Of a stretch of DNA of 16,802 nucleotides, positions 7,320 through 14,771 are shown piece after piece; within the stretch, counting starts at the first letter, position 1, and each line of letters starts with the position of its first letter. Position numbers and translations under genes: made by a program. Origin of the DNA: Oscillospiraceae bacterium (GTDB lineage Bacteria; Bacillota; Clostridia; Oscillospirales; Ruminococcaceae); the NCBI GenBank assembly GCA_029068025.1, contig JAIEDJ010000075.1, forward strand, positions 1 through 16,802. Reading direction: 5' to 3'. Under the pieces are notes generated by a model, which saw nothing but the letters and a program-made list of their open reading frames with translations, was not told the origin of the DNA and searched no databases.

Positions 7320-7349
7320 ATAATAGCATTTTTCTATGAGAAAAGTCAA
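7320..7349 (-). promoter_or_regulatory. Promoter of the EAL-domain gene
   Basis: On the minus strand: -35 TTGACT (7349-7344), an 18-bp spacer and -10 TATTAT (7325-7320) preceded by TGC (extended -10). The leader is about 45 nt and contains a short CCGC-TAT-GCGG hairpin (7295-7305). Confidence 0.7.
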
Positions 7350-7403
7350 GTCTCAAAAACAAAATCTGTTATATAGACAAATGCGCCAATCCAGGCAGAA
7401 TAA

Positions 7404-7422
7404 ATTTGTTGATATCTAACAA
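7404..7422 (-). terminator. Possible weak terminator of the araC-type gene
   Basis: A/T-rich hairpin TTTGTT/AACAAA with a 7-nt GATATC-containing loop, 4 bases after the stop of the AraC-family gene, followed on the minus strand by TTTATTCTG. The stem lacks G/C pairs, so termination would be weak. Confidence 0.3.
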
Positions 7423-7425
7423 AAA

Positions 7426-8193
7426 TCATTCCGAGCAGTCGTCAGGCAGTTTTTTTCTGTTTTTTTGCGCATAGTTTTTTGGTGAGCAGCCGAAATGCTT
7501 TTTGAACACCCGCGAAAAATACAGCGGCTCCGCGTATCCGCAGACATAGGCTATCTGAGAGACGTTCTGCTCGGTGTTCTGCTCGGAGCACAGCAGCTTC
7601 TCCGCCATCTGCATACGCAGTCCTGTAAGGTAGGCGTGGGGGGTCATTCCCATTTCGCTTTTGAACAGCTTGCGAAGATAATCATAGCTGAACGGGATCG
7701 TGCGCAGGAATTCGTCAAGCTCATAATCGCAGTTGGTGAAATTCTGCATTATGTCTGTCCTGATGGCGTTTATCACATTGCGCAGAGGGCGCGCGTTGCG
7801 GAACGCGACAACATAGTTCACTATAAGGTTGCCGAATGCCGCAATGATAAGCTCCTTGTTCTCCGTCTGACTGCCAAAGAAAAAGAACGCGTCGTTGAAC
7901 GCCGTCAGAATATGGCGTTCGTTGTCGTCGGATATCAGAAGCGGCGTATTAACTCCGATCATGGCGTCGGCTATATTGATGTGTATATTGGTGAAGCCTT
8001 TGTCGGAGTTATTCATATGCTGTGTGTTCGGCGGAATGACAACAACATCTCCCGCAGAATATCTGACAGTGCGGTCGGAAAACTCAAACTCGCCTTCTCC
8101 GCTCGTACAGTACACAAGCTCCCAATCCTTGTGAGTGTGCCAATGCACTGAAAAAGTTATAAGATTTTTGCCGGCATAGGTGATGTTGTTCAC
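7426..8193 (-). CDS. AraC-family transcriptional regulator
   Basis: A 255-residue regulator starting at GTG (8193). The frame stays open to an ATG at 8295, but AAAGGAGG (8207-8200) sits 6 nt before the GTG, and the extra 34 residues look like translated leader. Residues about 8-75 form a cupin-type sugar-sensing domain (HWHTHKDWELVY...GDVVVIPPNTQH). Residues about 155-243 form two helix-turn-helix units ending VSQIAYVCGYAEPLYFSRVFKKHFGCSPKNY, the AraC signature. Proteins of this type usually activate nearby sugar-use genes when bound to a ligand. It lies downstream of the pectinesterase on the same strand with a 177-bp gap, and could be co-transcribed with it. The divergent transporter operon is the likely target. 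Confidence 0.9.
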   Translation of the reverse strand: MNNITYAGKNLITFSVHWHTHKDWELVYCTSGEGEFEFSDRTVRYSAGDVVVIPPNTQHMNNSDKGFTNIHINIADAMIGVNTPLLISDDNERHILTAFNDAFFFFGSQTENKELIIAAFGNLIVNYVVAFRNARPLRNVINAIRTDIMQNFTNCDYELDEFLRTIPFSYDYLRKLFKSEMGMTPHAYLTGLRMQMAEKLLCSEQNTEQNVSQIAYVCGYAEPLYFSRVFKKHFGCSPKNYAQKNRKKLPDDCSE

Positions 8194-8199
8194 AGACAG

Positions 8200-8207
8200 C
8201 CTCCTTT
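8200..8207 (-). promoter_or_regulatory. Ribosome binding site fixing the GTG start of the regulator
   Basis: AAAGGAGG on the minus strand, spaced 6 nt from the GTG at 8193-8191. No comparable site precedes the upstream ATG at 8295, so this site decides the start. Confidence 0.8.
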
Positions 8208-8302
8208 GAAAATGTAAAAAGATTTTCACATGAAATAACGGTAATGTGCCAAAATAACGCGGAATCTTTTTGTATATAATTAACAATTTTCGCAAAAATG
8301 AG

Positions 8303-8331
8303 TTGATTTATCCGCCGCTATATGTTATACT
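8303..8331 (+). promoter_or_regulatory. Consensus-like promoter pointing antisense into the pectinesterase gene
   Basis: On the plus strand: TTGATT (8303-8308), a 17-bp spacer and TATACT (8326-8331) preceded by TGT (extended -10). Both flanking genes lie on the minus strand. The predicted transcript would begin near 8338 and run into the 3' end of the pectinesterase gene. A CCGCG/CGCGG hairpin (8349-8370) followed by TTATTTCGTTTT could end it early. This may be a small RNA, an antisense transcript, or chance. Confidence 0.45.
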
Positions 8332-8370
8332 TGAAACAACGAGAATGTCCGCGGGGATCATTCAGCGCGG

Positions 8371-9282
8371 TTATTTCGTTTTGAAATAGCTGAGGAGAGT
8401 GTTCTTTTCCGTTTCGCTGAGCACGCGGCTCCAAGGAACGCGGCTCTCGGGCTTGCCGGGATATTCCGCGAAACGCGCGGTCTTGTCACGTTCGGTGTCA
8501 CTCCACTTGTTGAAGCCCTCGGGGGCAATGTGCCTGCCGTATTCACAGTCGATGAACGAGCATTTGCCATAGTCGCGCCAGGGTCTCGCAAGGTGAACGC
8601 AGCCATCCGCCACATGTTCGTCACAGAAAATGCGGCAGCGGTCAAACACAAATCCGATCTCCTGATCAAGCGAGTGAGACGGTGCGGCAACATATCCGTG
8701 ACCGCGCATTTCATACAGCGATTTGATATCGCAGCTTTCAAACAGCGTATCGCCGCAGCCAAAGATGAAATCGACGGTACCCGCGATATAGCAGTTTCTG
8801 AAGATCTGGCGCTGGTATTCGCCGGTGCGGAGCCCGTCTTTCAGAAATCCTTCGTATCTGTCGATGAGATCGGGCGGCAGCGGTCCGCAGAAGATCGTAT
8901 CCTGAGTGGATATGAAGCGGCAGTTCTCGGCGAGAAATTCATCTGCATAGACGGTGAGGGCGACCTCCTGACCTTTGGTCTCGGGTGTGAGCGCGTCGTT
9001 TTCAACGGTGAGATCCTTCAAAGTCACGCGCGGCGCAAGCACCGCCATGGTGTAAGTGCGGAACGTTACATATTCCAATCCGTTTTCATCGATCTTTTTG
9101 GCATAGTCGTCATAAACGATCACGGTTTCTTCGGCGCTTTCTCCGACAAGCTCTATGTCGGGTACGGTGATCTCGATCTTCTCGCGGTAAACTCCCTTGG
9201 CAAGAAAAATTCTTGTTCCGGGGCGGACGGTTTTGAGGATCTGCGAGAGCTTGTCCTCGGGCGTGATGTGCAATTCGGTCAT
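8371..9282 (-). CDS. Pectinesterase (pectin methylesterase), cytoplasmic form
   Basis: A 303-residue right-handed beta-helix enzyme of the pectinesterase family (CE8). It hydrolyses methyl esters of galacturonate units, giving pectate and methanol. The expected active-site pattern is present: Gln105 (GQEVAL), Gln127-Asp128 (STQDTIF), Asp171 (GTVDFIFG) and Arg233-Trp235 (LARPW). The protein begins MTELHITPED with no signal peptide or lipobox, so it should act inside the cell, on imported methylated oligogalacturonides rather than polymeric pectin. Its length fits the bare catalytic domain. GGAAAGGAAG precedes the ATG. It has its own promoter and is divergent from the transporter operon, which suggests joint control. 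Confidence 0.93.
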   Translation of the reverse strand: MTELHITPEDKLSQILKTVRPGTRIFLAKGVYREKIEITVPDIELVGESAEETVIVYDDYAKKIDENGLEYVTFRTYTMAVLAPRVTLKDLTVENDALTPETKGQEVALTVYADEFLAENCRFISTQDTIFCGPLPPDLIDRYEGFLKDGLRTGEYQRQIFRNCYIAGTVDFIFGCGDTLFESCDIKSLYEMRGHGYVAAPSHSLDQEIGFVFDRCRIFCDEHVADGCVHLARPWRDYGKCSFIDCEYGRHIAPEGFNKWSDTERDKTARFAEYPGKPESRVPWSRVLSETEKNTLLSYFKTK

Positions 9283-9330
9283 TTTGTTCTTCCTTTCCGG
9301 TTTTTGACTTTACGGTTTGTGCCATATTTG

Positions 9331-9359
9331 ATTATATATGGTATTGATGATTTTTTCAA
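9331..9359 (-). promoter_or_regulatory. Promoter of the pectinesterase gene
   Basis: On the minus strand: -35 TTGAAA (9359-9354), a 17-bp spacer and a perfect -10 TATAAT (9336-9331). A small inverted repeat, CCATAT (9322-9327) / ATATGG (9336-9341), overlaps the -10 and could be an operator. Confidence 0.8.
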
Positions 9360-9440
9360 TAACAATTGAAGAGATTTGTTAAAAATCAACAATAATTGAT
9401 CGTACCGGGGCAGAAATTTGTTTAATTTTATTGCACAGAA

Positions 9441-9490
9441 ATTGCCGAAATAATGTGCCGATGTCCGAAATGTGCATAAAATGTCTGAAA
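9441..9490 (+). promoter_or_regulatory. Three phased 20-bp direct repeats, candidate AraC-type operator
   Basis: ATTGCCGAAA (9441-9450), ATGTCCGAAA (9461-9470) and ATGTCTGAAA (9481-9490) are spaced exactly 20 bp apart on one strand. The last ends 6 bases before the -35 of the transporter operon. AraC-family activators bind direct repeats about two helical turns apart, next to or overlapping the -35. The regulator at 7426-8193 is the obvious candidate to bind here. Confidence 0.6.
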
Positions 9491-9496
9491 AAGGGC

Positions 9497-9524
9497 TTGT
9501 ACATTTCCGGAAAAATATTATAAA
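9497..9524 (+). promoter_or_regulatory. Promoter of the transporter operon
   Basis: -35 TTGTAC (9497-9502), then either -10 TATAAA (9519-9524, 16-bp spacer) or TAAAAT (9521-9526, 18-bp spacer). Both elements are imperfect, as expected for a promoter that needs an activator. The leader to the first gene is about 80 nt. Confidence 0.6.
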
Positions 9525-9613
9525 ATAAAATGAAGTAGCCGGTAAATTTTGCGCTTCCTTGATTTTTGAGCGCCAAGCCGAATATATTTAAGAAAACGAA
9601 AAGGGTTTGTTCA

Positions 9614-10255
9614 ATGGACCTGTCATTTAAACAATACAGAACTATCGATATCACGATCATGGCTATCTTACTCGCGATATCGGAAGCGATAGCTACGATT
9701 GCCGCGGCAAAGTGGTTTCCGAATCAGCTGTTCAGTGTTTCGACCACGCTGGCGGTCGTGTGTATCGTGATGATGCGCTGGAGCGGTTACGCAGTGGTTC
9801 ACGCAGTCGTAGGCGCGTGTGTATATTGTTTGATATTGGGCGCGCCGGCACCGCAATTCGCGATATATTGCGTGGGAAACTGCGGTATGATCATCGCGCT
9901 GGTTCTTTTTAAGATATTTGGCAAGGAAAAGGTGGCAAAAAAGCCCTTCCTCAGCGTACTGTTCGTGCTTGCTGCGTACTGCGGCGCGGAGCTCGGAAGA
10001 TGGGCGATGAGTCTGATCATTCCTATAGAATCACAGGAAGCGACTGTGTCAAGCCCGGGAGCGGCGCTGCTGGCGTTTATCACGGGAGATTTCGTTTCAC
10101 TGCTTTTCTCGCTGCTCGCGGTGCTGATCGCCCGCAAAATGGACGGTCTTTTTGAAGATCAGCATTCTTATCTGCTCCGGGTCAAGGAAGAGGAGCGCAA
10201 AGAGCGCGAGGCAAAAGAGAGAGAAGAGAATGAACAATATTATAACTTAAAGTGA
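9614..10255 (+). CDS. Multi-span membrane protein, ECF S-component-like
   Basis: A 213-residue protein starting MDLSFKQYRTIDITIMAILL. A longer TTG start exists at 9566, but the ATG at 9614, with AAAAGGG upstream, fits better. Residues about 12-32, 42-60, 62-78, 84-102, 112-136 and 150-173 are hydrophobic, giving about six membrane segments. The short hydrophobic helices and the early IDITIMAILLAISEAI segment resemble substrate-binding S-components of ECF vitamin transporters, but I cannot assign a substrate and the resemblance is by eye. The C-terminal 25 residues are an extremely charged Lys/Glu/Arg helix. It is the first gene of the ABC operon, 44 bases before the first permease. Confidence 0.7.
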   Translation: MDLSFKQYRTIDITIMAILLAISEAIATIAAAKWFPNQLFSVSTTLAVVCIVMMRWSGYAVVHAVVGACVYCLILGAPAPQFAIYCVGNCGMIIALVLFKIFGKEKVAKKPFLSVLFVLAAYCGAELGRWAMSLIIPIESQEATVSSPGAALLAFITGDFVSLLFSLLAVLIARKMDGLFEDQHSYLLRVKEEERKEREAKEREENEQYYNLK

Positions 10256-10299
10256 AATTCATATATAGTTGAGAAATTCATTTTTAGGAGGTTACAAAG

Positions 10300-11373
10300 A
10301 TGCAACTCAACGCAAGTGACTATCTGATTTTCGATAAGGATACCGGAACCTATATCGAAAATCCCGAACAGGCTGTTCGAGATGACGTCGAAAAGCATCA
10401 TTGGCTCAACGTTGGAAGGACGATCATCAAGGACTGGCGTTTGTACCTGATGCTGGTTCCTATGATCGCGGTATTCCTGTTGTGGCGCTACGCTCCGATG
10501 TATGAGCTGCTGGCGTGCTTCAAGATCGACGATCCTACCGGTGTAACTCCCGTTGCGGATCTGTCGTACCGCGGATTCACAAACTTTCAAACGCTGCTGC
10601 TTGGCGGCGACGCGCTCAGTATTTCATTCTGGCGTGCGTTCCGTAACACGTTCCTGCTGAGCTTCTACGGTCTGCTGTTTGGTTTCCCCATGCCGATCAT
10701 TGTAGCGCTGTTTTTCAACGAGATTCGTTCCAACATCGCCCGCAGTATTTACCAGGTAATTACATACCTGCCTAAATTTATATCGACGGTTGTAATGACT
10801 TCGCTGATAATCATGCTGGTTGCACCGTGGGATCCGACTACTCAAAAGGAAGCGGGTATAGTTTCACAGTTTCTGAACCAGCTGGGATTGATAAGCGATG
10901 AAGCTATGAAAAACGGTCTGCTGCGAGATCCCACATTCTTCAGAGCGATCTACCAGATAAGCGGTATCTGGGAGGGCGCGGGCTATGACAGTATCGTATT
11001 CTTTGCGGCTATCATAGCTATTTCTCCTACGAGTTATGAGGCGGCTCAGATTGATGGCGCGGGCAAGATGGCGCAGATGAAATATGTAGTTCTGCCGAGT
11101 ATCCTCTCAACCATTGTTATCATGCTTATCACGAGAATAGGCTCGCTGTTGAGCGTAGGCTATGAAAAGGTATTGCTGCTGTATGACCAGGGTACAGATG
11201 TGATGTACACTACCGCGGATGTTGTGTCGACATTTGCACAGAGAAACGGTATTCTGGGCGGACTGCAGGGTCTTGCCTCCGCGGCGGAAATGATGAACAA
11301 TGTTGTAGGAATGCTGCTGGTCATCGGCGCCAACACCATAGCGCGCAAGGCGTCGAACGTATCGCTCTATTGA
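10300..11373 (+). CDS. ABC sugar transporter permease, LplB type
   Basis: A 357-residue inner-membrane permease of the carbohydrate-uptake (CUT1/MalF-like) group. A cytoplasmic N-terminal extension of about 45 residues precedes the first helix (YLMLVPMIAVFLLWRYAP). The cytoplasmic EAA loop that contacts the ATPase is at about 247-266 (EAAQIDGAGKMAQMKYVVLP). FLLSFYGLLFGFP and ITYLPKFISTVV are typical of LplB-like permeases that import plant polysaccharide fragments. TAGGAGG lies 8 nt before the ATG. The gene ends 14 bases before the second permease, with which it should form the membrane channel. Confidence 0.92.
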   Translation: MQLNASDYLIFDKDTGTYIENPEQAVRDDVEKHHWLNVGRTIIKDWRLYLMLVPMIAVFLLWRYAPMYELLACFKIDDPTGVTPVADLSYRGFTNFQTLLLGGDALSISFWRAFRNTFLLSFYGLLFGFPMPIIVALFFNEIRSNIARSIYQVITYLPKFISTVVMTSLIIMLVAPWDPTTQKEAGIVSQFLNQLGLISDEAMKNGLLRDPTFFRAIYQISGIWEGAGYDSIVFFAAIIAISPTSYEAAQIDGAGKMAQMKYVVLPSILSTIVIMLITRIGSLLSVGYEKVLLLYDQGTDVMYTTADVVSTFAQRNGILGGLQGLASAAEMMNNVVGMLLVIGANTIARKASNVSLY

Positions 11374-11387
11374 TTGAGGTTTAGTGT

Positions 11388-12278
11388 ATGAAAAGAAAAC
11401 TTGAAATTTCGGAGCTTATCTTTAAGATTATCAGCTACGTGCTGCTTACTGTGTTCGCGATCATGTGCCTTTATCCGTTCCTGTTCACGATATCCAGTTC
11501 GATAAGCGGCGAGCACGCAGTTGAATATAATGAGGTCGTTCTTCTTCCGAAGGAGGTTCAATTTGAAGCGTTCGGAAGTATGTTCAACGATAACTTGTTC
11601 TGGAATGCGTATTCCAACACCTTGTTTCTGACGTTCTACGGAACCATCTGGGAGATATTTCTCTCTATCCTCGGCGCGTACGCGCTGTCAAAAAAGCGCC
11701 TGATGTTCCGCAAGGGCTTCAACTTCTTCCTTGTATTCACGATGTGGTTCAGCGCAGGTATGGTACCGCAGTATCTGAACTACCTCGCAACGCAGAAGGT
11801 CTTCAACAGCATCGGAATCACGGATGACAAATGGTTGGTAGTTCTCGCGATGGGTATGCACGCTATGAATATCATATTGCTGCGTAACTCCTTTGAGGGT
11901 GTTCCGTCCGAGATCGAAGAAGCTGCCATCGTTGACGGCGCTACGGAAATGCAGGTATTGTGGCGCGTTTACATTCCTATGAGTAAATCGATAATCGCAA
12001 CGGTATCGCTGTTCTTCGCGATCTCGCGCTGGAACGGATACTACTGGGCAAAGCAGATGATCTCAAACACATATGAGAAGCCTTTGATGGTATACATTCG
12101 TGAAAAGCTTGATGAACTGAGCGATACCGATAAAATGTCGGGCTGGGACGAAATTTATTCTCCCAAGTCGGTCATCTACGCACTTATCGTCTGCTCGATC
12201 ATACCCATTCTTGTCATTTATCCCTTTATCCAAAGATATTTCGCAAAGGGCACCAATGTCGGCGGTGTAAAGGAATAA
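11388..12278 (+). CDS. ABC sugar transporter permease, YtcP/LplC type
   Basis: A 296-residue partner permease (MalG-like) with about six membrane helices. The EAA loop is at about 178-197 (EAAIVDGATEMQVLWRVYIP), and the C-terminus YPFIQRYFAKGTNVGGVKE is characteristic of YtcP/LplC permeases. The long extracytoplasmic loop after the first helix (about residues 36-75) is also usual for the group. Weak GAGG upstream of the ATG, 14 bases after the LplB-type gene. It is expected to pair with that permease, the lipoprotein binding protein and the ATPase of this operon. Confidence 0.92.
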   Translation: MKRKLEISELIFKIISYVLLTVFAIMCLYPFLFTISSSISGEHAVEYNEVVLLPKEVQFEAFGSMFNDNLFWNAYSNTLFLTFYGTIWEIFLSILGAYALSKKRLMFRKGFNFFLVFTMWFSAGMVPQYLNYLATQKVFNSIGITDDKWLVVLAMGMHAMNIILLRNSFEGVPSEIEEAAIVDGATEMQVLWRVYIPMSKSIIATVSLFFAISRWNGYYWAKQMISNTYEKPLMVYIREKLDELSDTDKMSGWDEIYSPKSVIYALIVCSIIPILVIYPFIQRYFAKGTNVGGVKE

Positions 12279-12293
12279 TGAGCCCCATGGCTG

Positions 12294-12344
12294 TCAACCG
12301 TGAAATACGGTTGATATATATTGAGAGGCTGACAATATAGCCTC
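12294..12344 (+). promoter_or_regulatory. Two hairpins between the permease and binding-protein genes
   Basis: Hairpin 1: TCAACCGT (12294-12301) / ACGGTTGA (12307-12314), 8 bp perfect, loop GAAAT. Hairpin 2: GAGGCT (12325-12330) / AGCCTC (12339-12344), loop of 8 nt. Neither has a U tract. Stem-loops at this place in sugar ABC operons commonly mark mRNA processing or protect the downstream binding-protein message, allowing excess binding protein. Confidence 0.55.
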
Positions 12345-12370
12345 ATGAACAATCCTAAAGGAGGAACAAA

Positions 12371-14629
12371 ATGAAAAAAACAAAACTTGCTGCTTCACTG
12401 ATCGCAGTATCTTTGGCAGCAACAACTCTTCTGACAGGCTGTAACGGCGGCAGCGAAAGCGGCTCTTCCGACAGCAACACTCCGAGCGGAAGCAACACCC
12501 CCAGCGGCAGTGGTAATGACAGCAGCACTCCCAGCAACTCTGACAGCGGTTCTAATTCCACTCCCTCACCTTCTACTGCAACGAACCTTCCGTTCAATCT
12601 TAAGTATGCTGACGGCACCACGATCCGTATTGCAGCGGGTTACAGCGGCGCTAATACAGGTATAACCTTTGATGCGGGTACAGCGGGAGACGGCCTTAAG
12701 CTTTCGGATGGCGTAACCTACAACACGGGTGACCTCAAGCCGACATGGAAGGCTCTCTCCGACACGCTGAAGGTTACTTTTGATAACCAGTATCAGGGCA
12801 ACAGCACCAGCAACGAGTTCAAGTACTGGCAGGCTCAGCTTGACAAGATAGACATCATTGCAGGTACCGCAGCTCAGATCAGCGAAGCAGGCGTACAGGG
12901 AAGCATCGTAAACCTTGCCGATTATCTTGATGATATGCCCAACTTCAAGGCATATCTTGAGGCAAATCCCATTGTCCGCATGTCTATCACAAGCTATGAC
13001 GCTAGCGGCAACCTTGGTGCCATCTACTTTGCTCCGTACTTCGACGGTGTAAACGATATCGAGCGTATGCCTCTGATGAGAACCGACTGGGTAAGAACGC
13101 TGCTCAACGGTGAAGGCGAATTCACTGCTGAAAAGTTTGGAAATACCTCTTCGACGATCGCTTATACTCCTTATATGCCCACTGAGGGTTCTGTAACCGT
13201 TGACGTTGTTAAGAAGGATGCGTCCGGTACCGAGTCGGTTACTAAGGACTACAGCAAGTATGGCAACATCATTCAGAAGATGAATGATGCAGGTTCCATG
13301 ACCGGTGTTCAGGCTGTTAATATGCTTCGTAAGTATATTGATGAGACCTACAACGGCTATTATGGAAATGACCGTGCAGATCTGTTTATCGGTCAGAACG
13401 CTGCCTGGGACGCTGATGAGATGGTTGCTCTTCTCCGCTGCGTAGTATCCAACGCTCAGACACTCAACGGCACTGATTCCGTACAGGGCATGTTCTCTCG
13501 TGATGACGGTAACAACCAGCGCAGAGTTGACCTTTACAAGTTTGCGGGTATCCTCTTCGGCGCACGCGGTCTGGAATCCAGAAAGGATTTCCTGTATGTA
13601 GGCAACGATAAGGAGCTTCATGACGCACGTCAGGAGGCTGCTACCTATGAAGCGCTTGAGAAGATGAACCAGATGGCTAAGGAGGGCTTGATCTCCAAGA
13701 ACTTCGTAGAAAATGTGAATCTCGAGTCTAAGACTTATGTTCACGACGACCTTGGCTTTATGAGCTATGACTACAACCAGACCCAGACCCTGTTCAATGA
13801 GCAGGAGGGTTATATGGATGAGGGCGAGGAGTACAGAGCAGTTCTCGTACCTGTTGCCAAGTGGTATGATGATGGTACTACTAACGCTAAGTATATGAGA
13901 TTTACCGAGTCTTGGCGTTCTGTTAAGGATTCCGGCTGGGCTATCCCGAAGGCTACCGAGTCCAATAAGGATGTTCTGAATGCTTGCCTGCATCTGTTTG
14001 ACTATGCGTTCAGCGCTGACGGTCAGATCCTTATGTCTTACGGTCCTGACACCTTCATCAGTGTTAAGAACGCAAGCGGCACAACTATCACCGAAAAGTA
14101 CAATACCTTTAACTTTAACGGTAATGAAATGCCGATGATCTCCGATGGATGCCGCAAGGATCTTTGGGATCTTGGTAAGGGCAACTACACCAACTTCGCA
14201 CGTTACTACCTCGGTTCTACTCTGCACTTTGTAAAGAGCCAGGCATTTGAGGTACAGTGCACGACTGATGTCGGAAGATATGGCGCACAGCTTCTTTCTA
14301 ACGCTATAGGTTTCGGCGTTATCAAGCACCCTGAGCTTAGCACAACTGTATCCAATCCTTGGTACATCTCCGTTCCTACTACACTTCCTACCCCCAGTGA
14401 GGATATTGCTGCTATCAATAAGCTGACTGAGATCGGTTCCGCAGGTTACTTTAACACTGCGAAGGACGGTACCAGTATGCTGGCTGTTATGATCGCGAAG
14501 GGCTACGAGGCTGAGCATATGCCCGCGAAGACCGCAGCTGAGGTTGCGAATAAGGTCAAGAACGATTGGAGTGGCTCCACTTATCTCGACATCTATAAGG
14601 ATGCTTGGGAGGATATCCTTAACTATTAA
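12371..14629 (+). CDS. Large lipoprotein solute-binding protein of the ABC transporter
   Basis: A 752-residue extracellular binding protein. The signal peptide ends in the lipobox LLTGC with Cys24 as the lipid anchor. A Ser/Gly/Asn/Thr/Pro linker follows (about 25-70, with NTPSGS repeated). The mature domain begins about NLPFNLKYADGTTIRIAAGY, with sugar-binding-protein features such as YWQAQLDKIDIIAGTAAQ, VNLADYLDDMPNFKAYLEANP and LMRTDWVRTLL, the last typical of LplA-type proteins. It should capture the sugar outside and deliver it to the two permeases. AAAGGAGG lies upstream of the ATG. The length is well above the roughly 500-560 residues usual for LplA proteins, which suggests an inserted domain or a large ligand. 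The ligand is unknown; a pectic oligosaccharide is inferred from the neighbouring pectinesterase. Confidence 0.88.
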   Translation: MKKTKLAASLIAVSLAATTLLTGCNGGSESGSSDSNTPSGSNTPSGSGNDSSTPSNSDSGSNSTPSPSTATNLPFNLKYADGTTIRIAAGYSGANTGITFDAGTAGDGLKLSDGVTYNTGDLKPTWKALSDTLKVTFDNQYQGNSTSNEFKYWQAQLDKIDIIAGTAAQISEAGVQGSIVNLADYLDDMPNFKAYLEANPIVRMSITSYDASGNLGAIYFAPYFDGVNDIERMPLMRTDWVRTLLNGEGEFTAEKFGNTSSTIAYTPYMPTEGSVTVDVVKKDASGTESVTKDYSKYGNIIQKMNDAGSMTGVQAVNMLRKYIDETYNGYYGNDRADLFIGQNAAWDADEMVALLRCVVSNAQTLNGTDSVQGMFSRDDGNNQRRVDLYKFAGILFGARGLESRKDFLYVGNDKELHDARQEAATYEALEKMNQMAKEGLISKNFVENVNLESKTYVHDDLGFMSYDYNQTQTLFNEQEGYMDEGEEYRAVLVPVAKWYDDGTTNAKYMRFTESWRSVKDSGWAIPKATESNKDVLNACLHLFDYAFSADGQILMSYGPDTFISVKNASGTTITEKYNTFNFNGNEMPMISDGCRKDLWDLGKGNYTNFARYYLGSTLHFVKSQAFEVQCTTDVGRYGAQLLSNAIGFGVIKHPELSTTVSNPWYISVPTTLPTPSEDIAAINKLTEIGSAGYFNTAKDGTSMLAVMIAKGYEAEHMPAKTAAEVANKVKNDWSGSTYLDIYKDAWEDILNY

Positions 14630-14666
14630 GGTTTATTCAATTTAGGCAAACTATCCCACTGCAGTG

Positions 14667-14749
14667 CCGCGTAAAGTTATAATGATTTTGCGCGGTATTG
14701 CGTAAACCAATGTTATGTATGTTATGAGGGGAGGGAGATCTCCTTCCCC
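14667..14749 (+). promoter_or_regulatory. Two stem-loops after the binding-protein gene
   Basis: Stem 1: CCGCGTAAA (14667-14675) / TTTGCGCGG (14687-14695), 9 bp with one G-U. Stem 2: 14728-14738 with 14739-14749 (GGGGAGGGAGA / TCTCCTTCCCC), an 11-position near-palindrome with one G-U. Neither is followed by a U run, so read-through to the next genes is expected. They may stabilise the binding-protein message or act as a partial attenuator. No gene or clear promoter is seen in 14630-14771. Confidence 0.5.
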
Positions 14750-14771
14750 TTCAACATAAAGGAAGGTCTTT

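Noticed and set aside
8194..8295. Upstream extension of the AraC-family gene to the ATG at 8295
   Set aside because: The extra 34 residues have no ribosome binding site, whereas AAAGGAGG sits 6 nt before the GTG at 8193, where the normal N-terminus begins.
8530..9369. 279-codon plus-strand reading frame opposite the pectinesterase
   Set aside because: The minus strand encodes an intact pectinesterase, and the antisense frame even runs through its promoter region.
12450..12580. Repeat-rich stretch at the start of the binding-protein gene
   Set aside because: The repeated triplets simply encode the Ser/Asn/Thr/Pro/Gly linker after the lipobox, a normal feature of Gram-positive lipoproteins.
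12566..14518. 650-codon minus-strand reading frame opposite the binding-protein gene
   Set aside because: It is a by-product of codon bias in the real gene. It has no start signal, promoter or recognisable domain, while the plus-strand frame has a lipobox, a ribosome binding site and family features.
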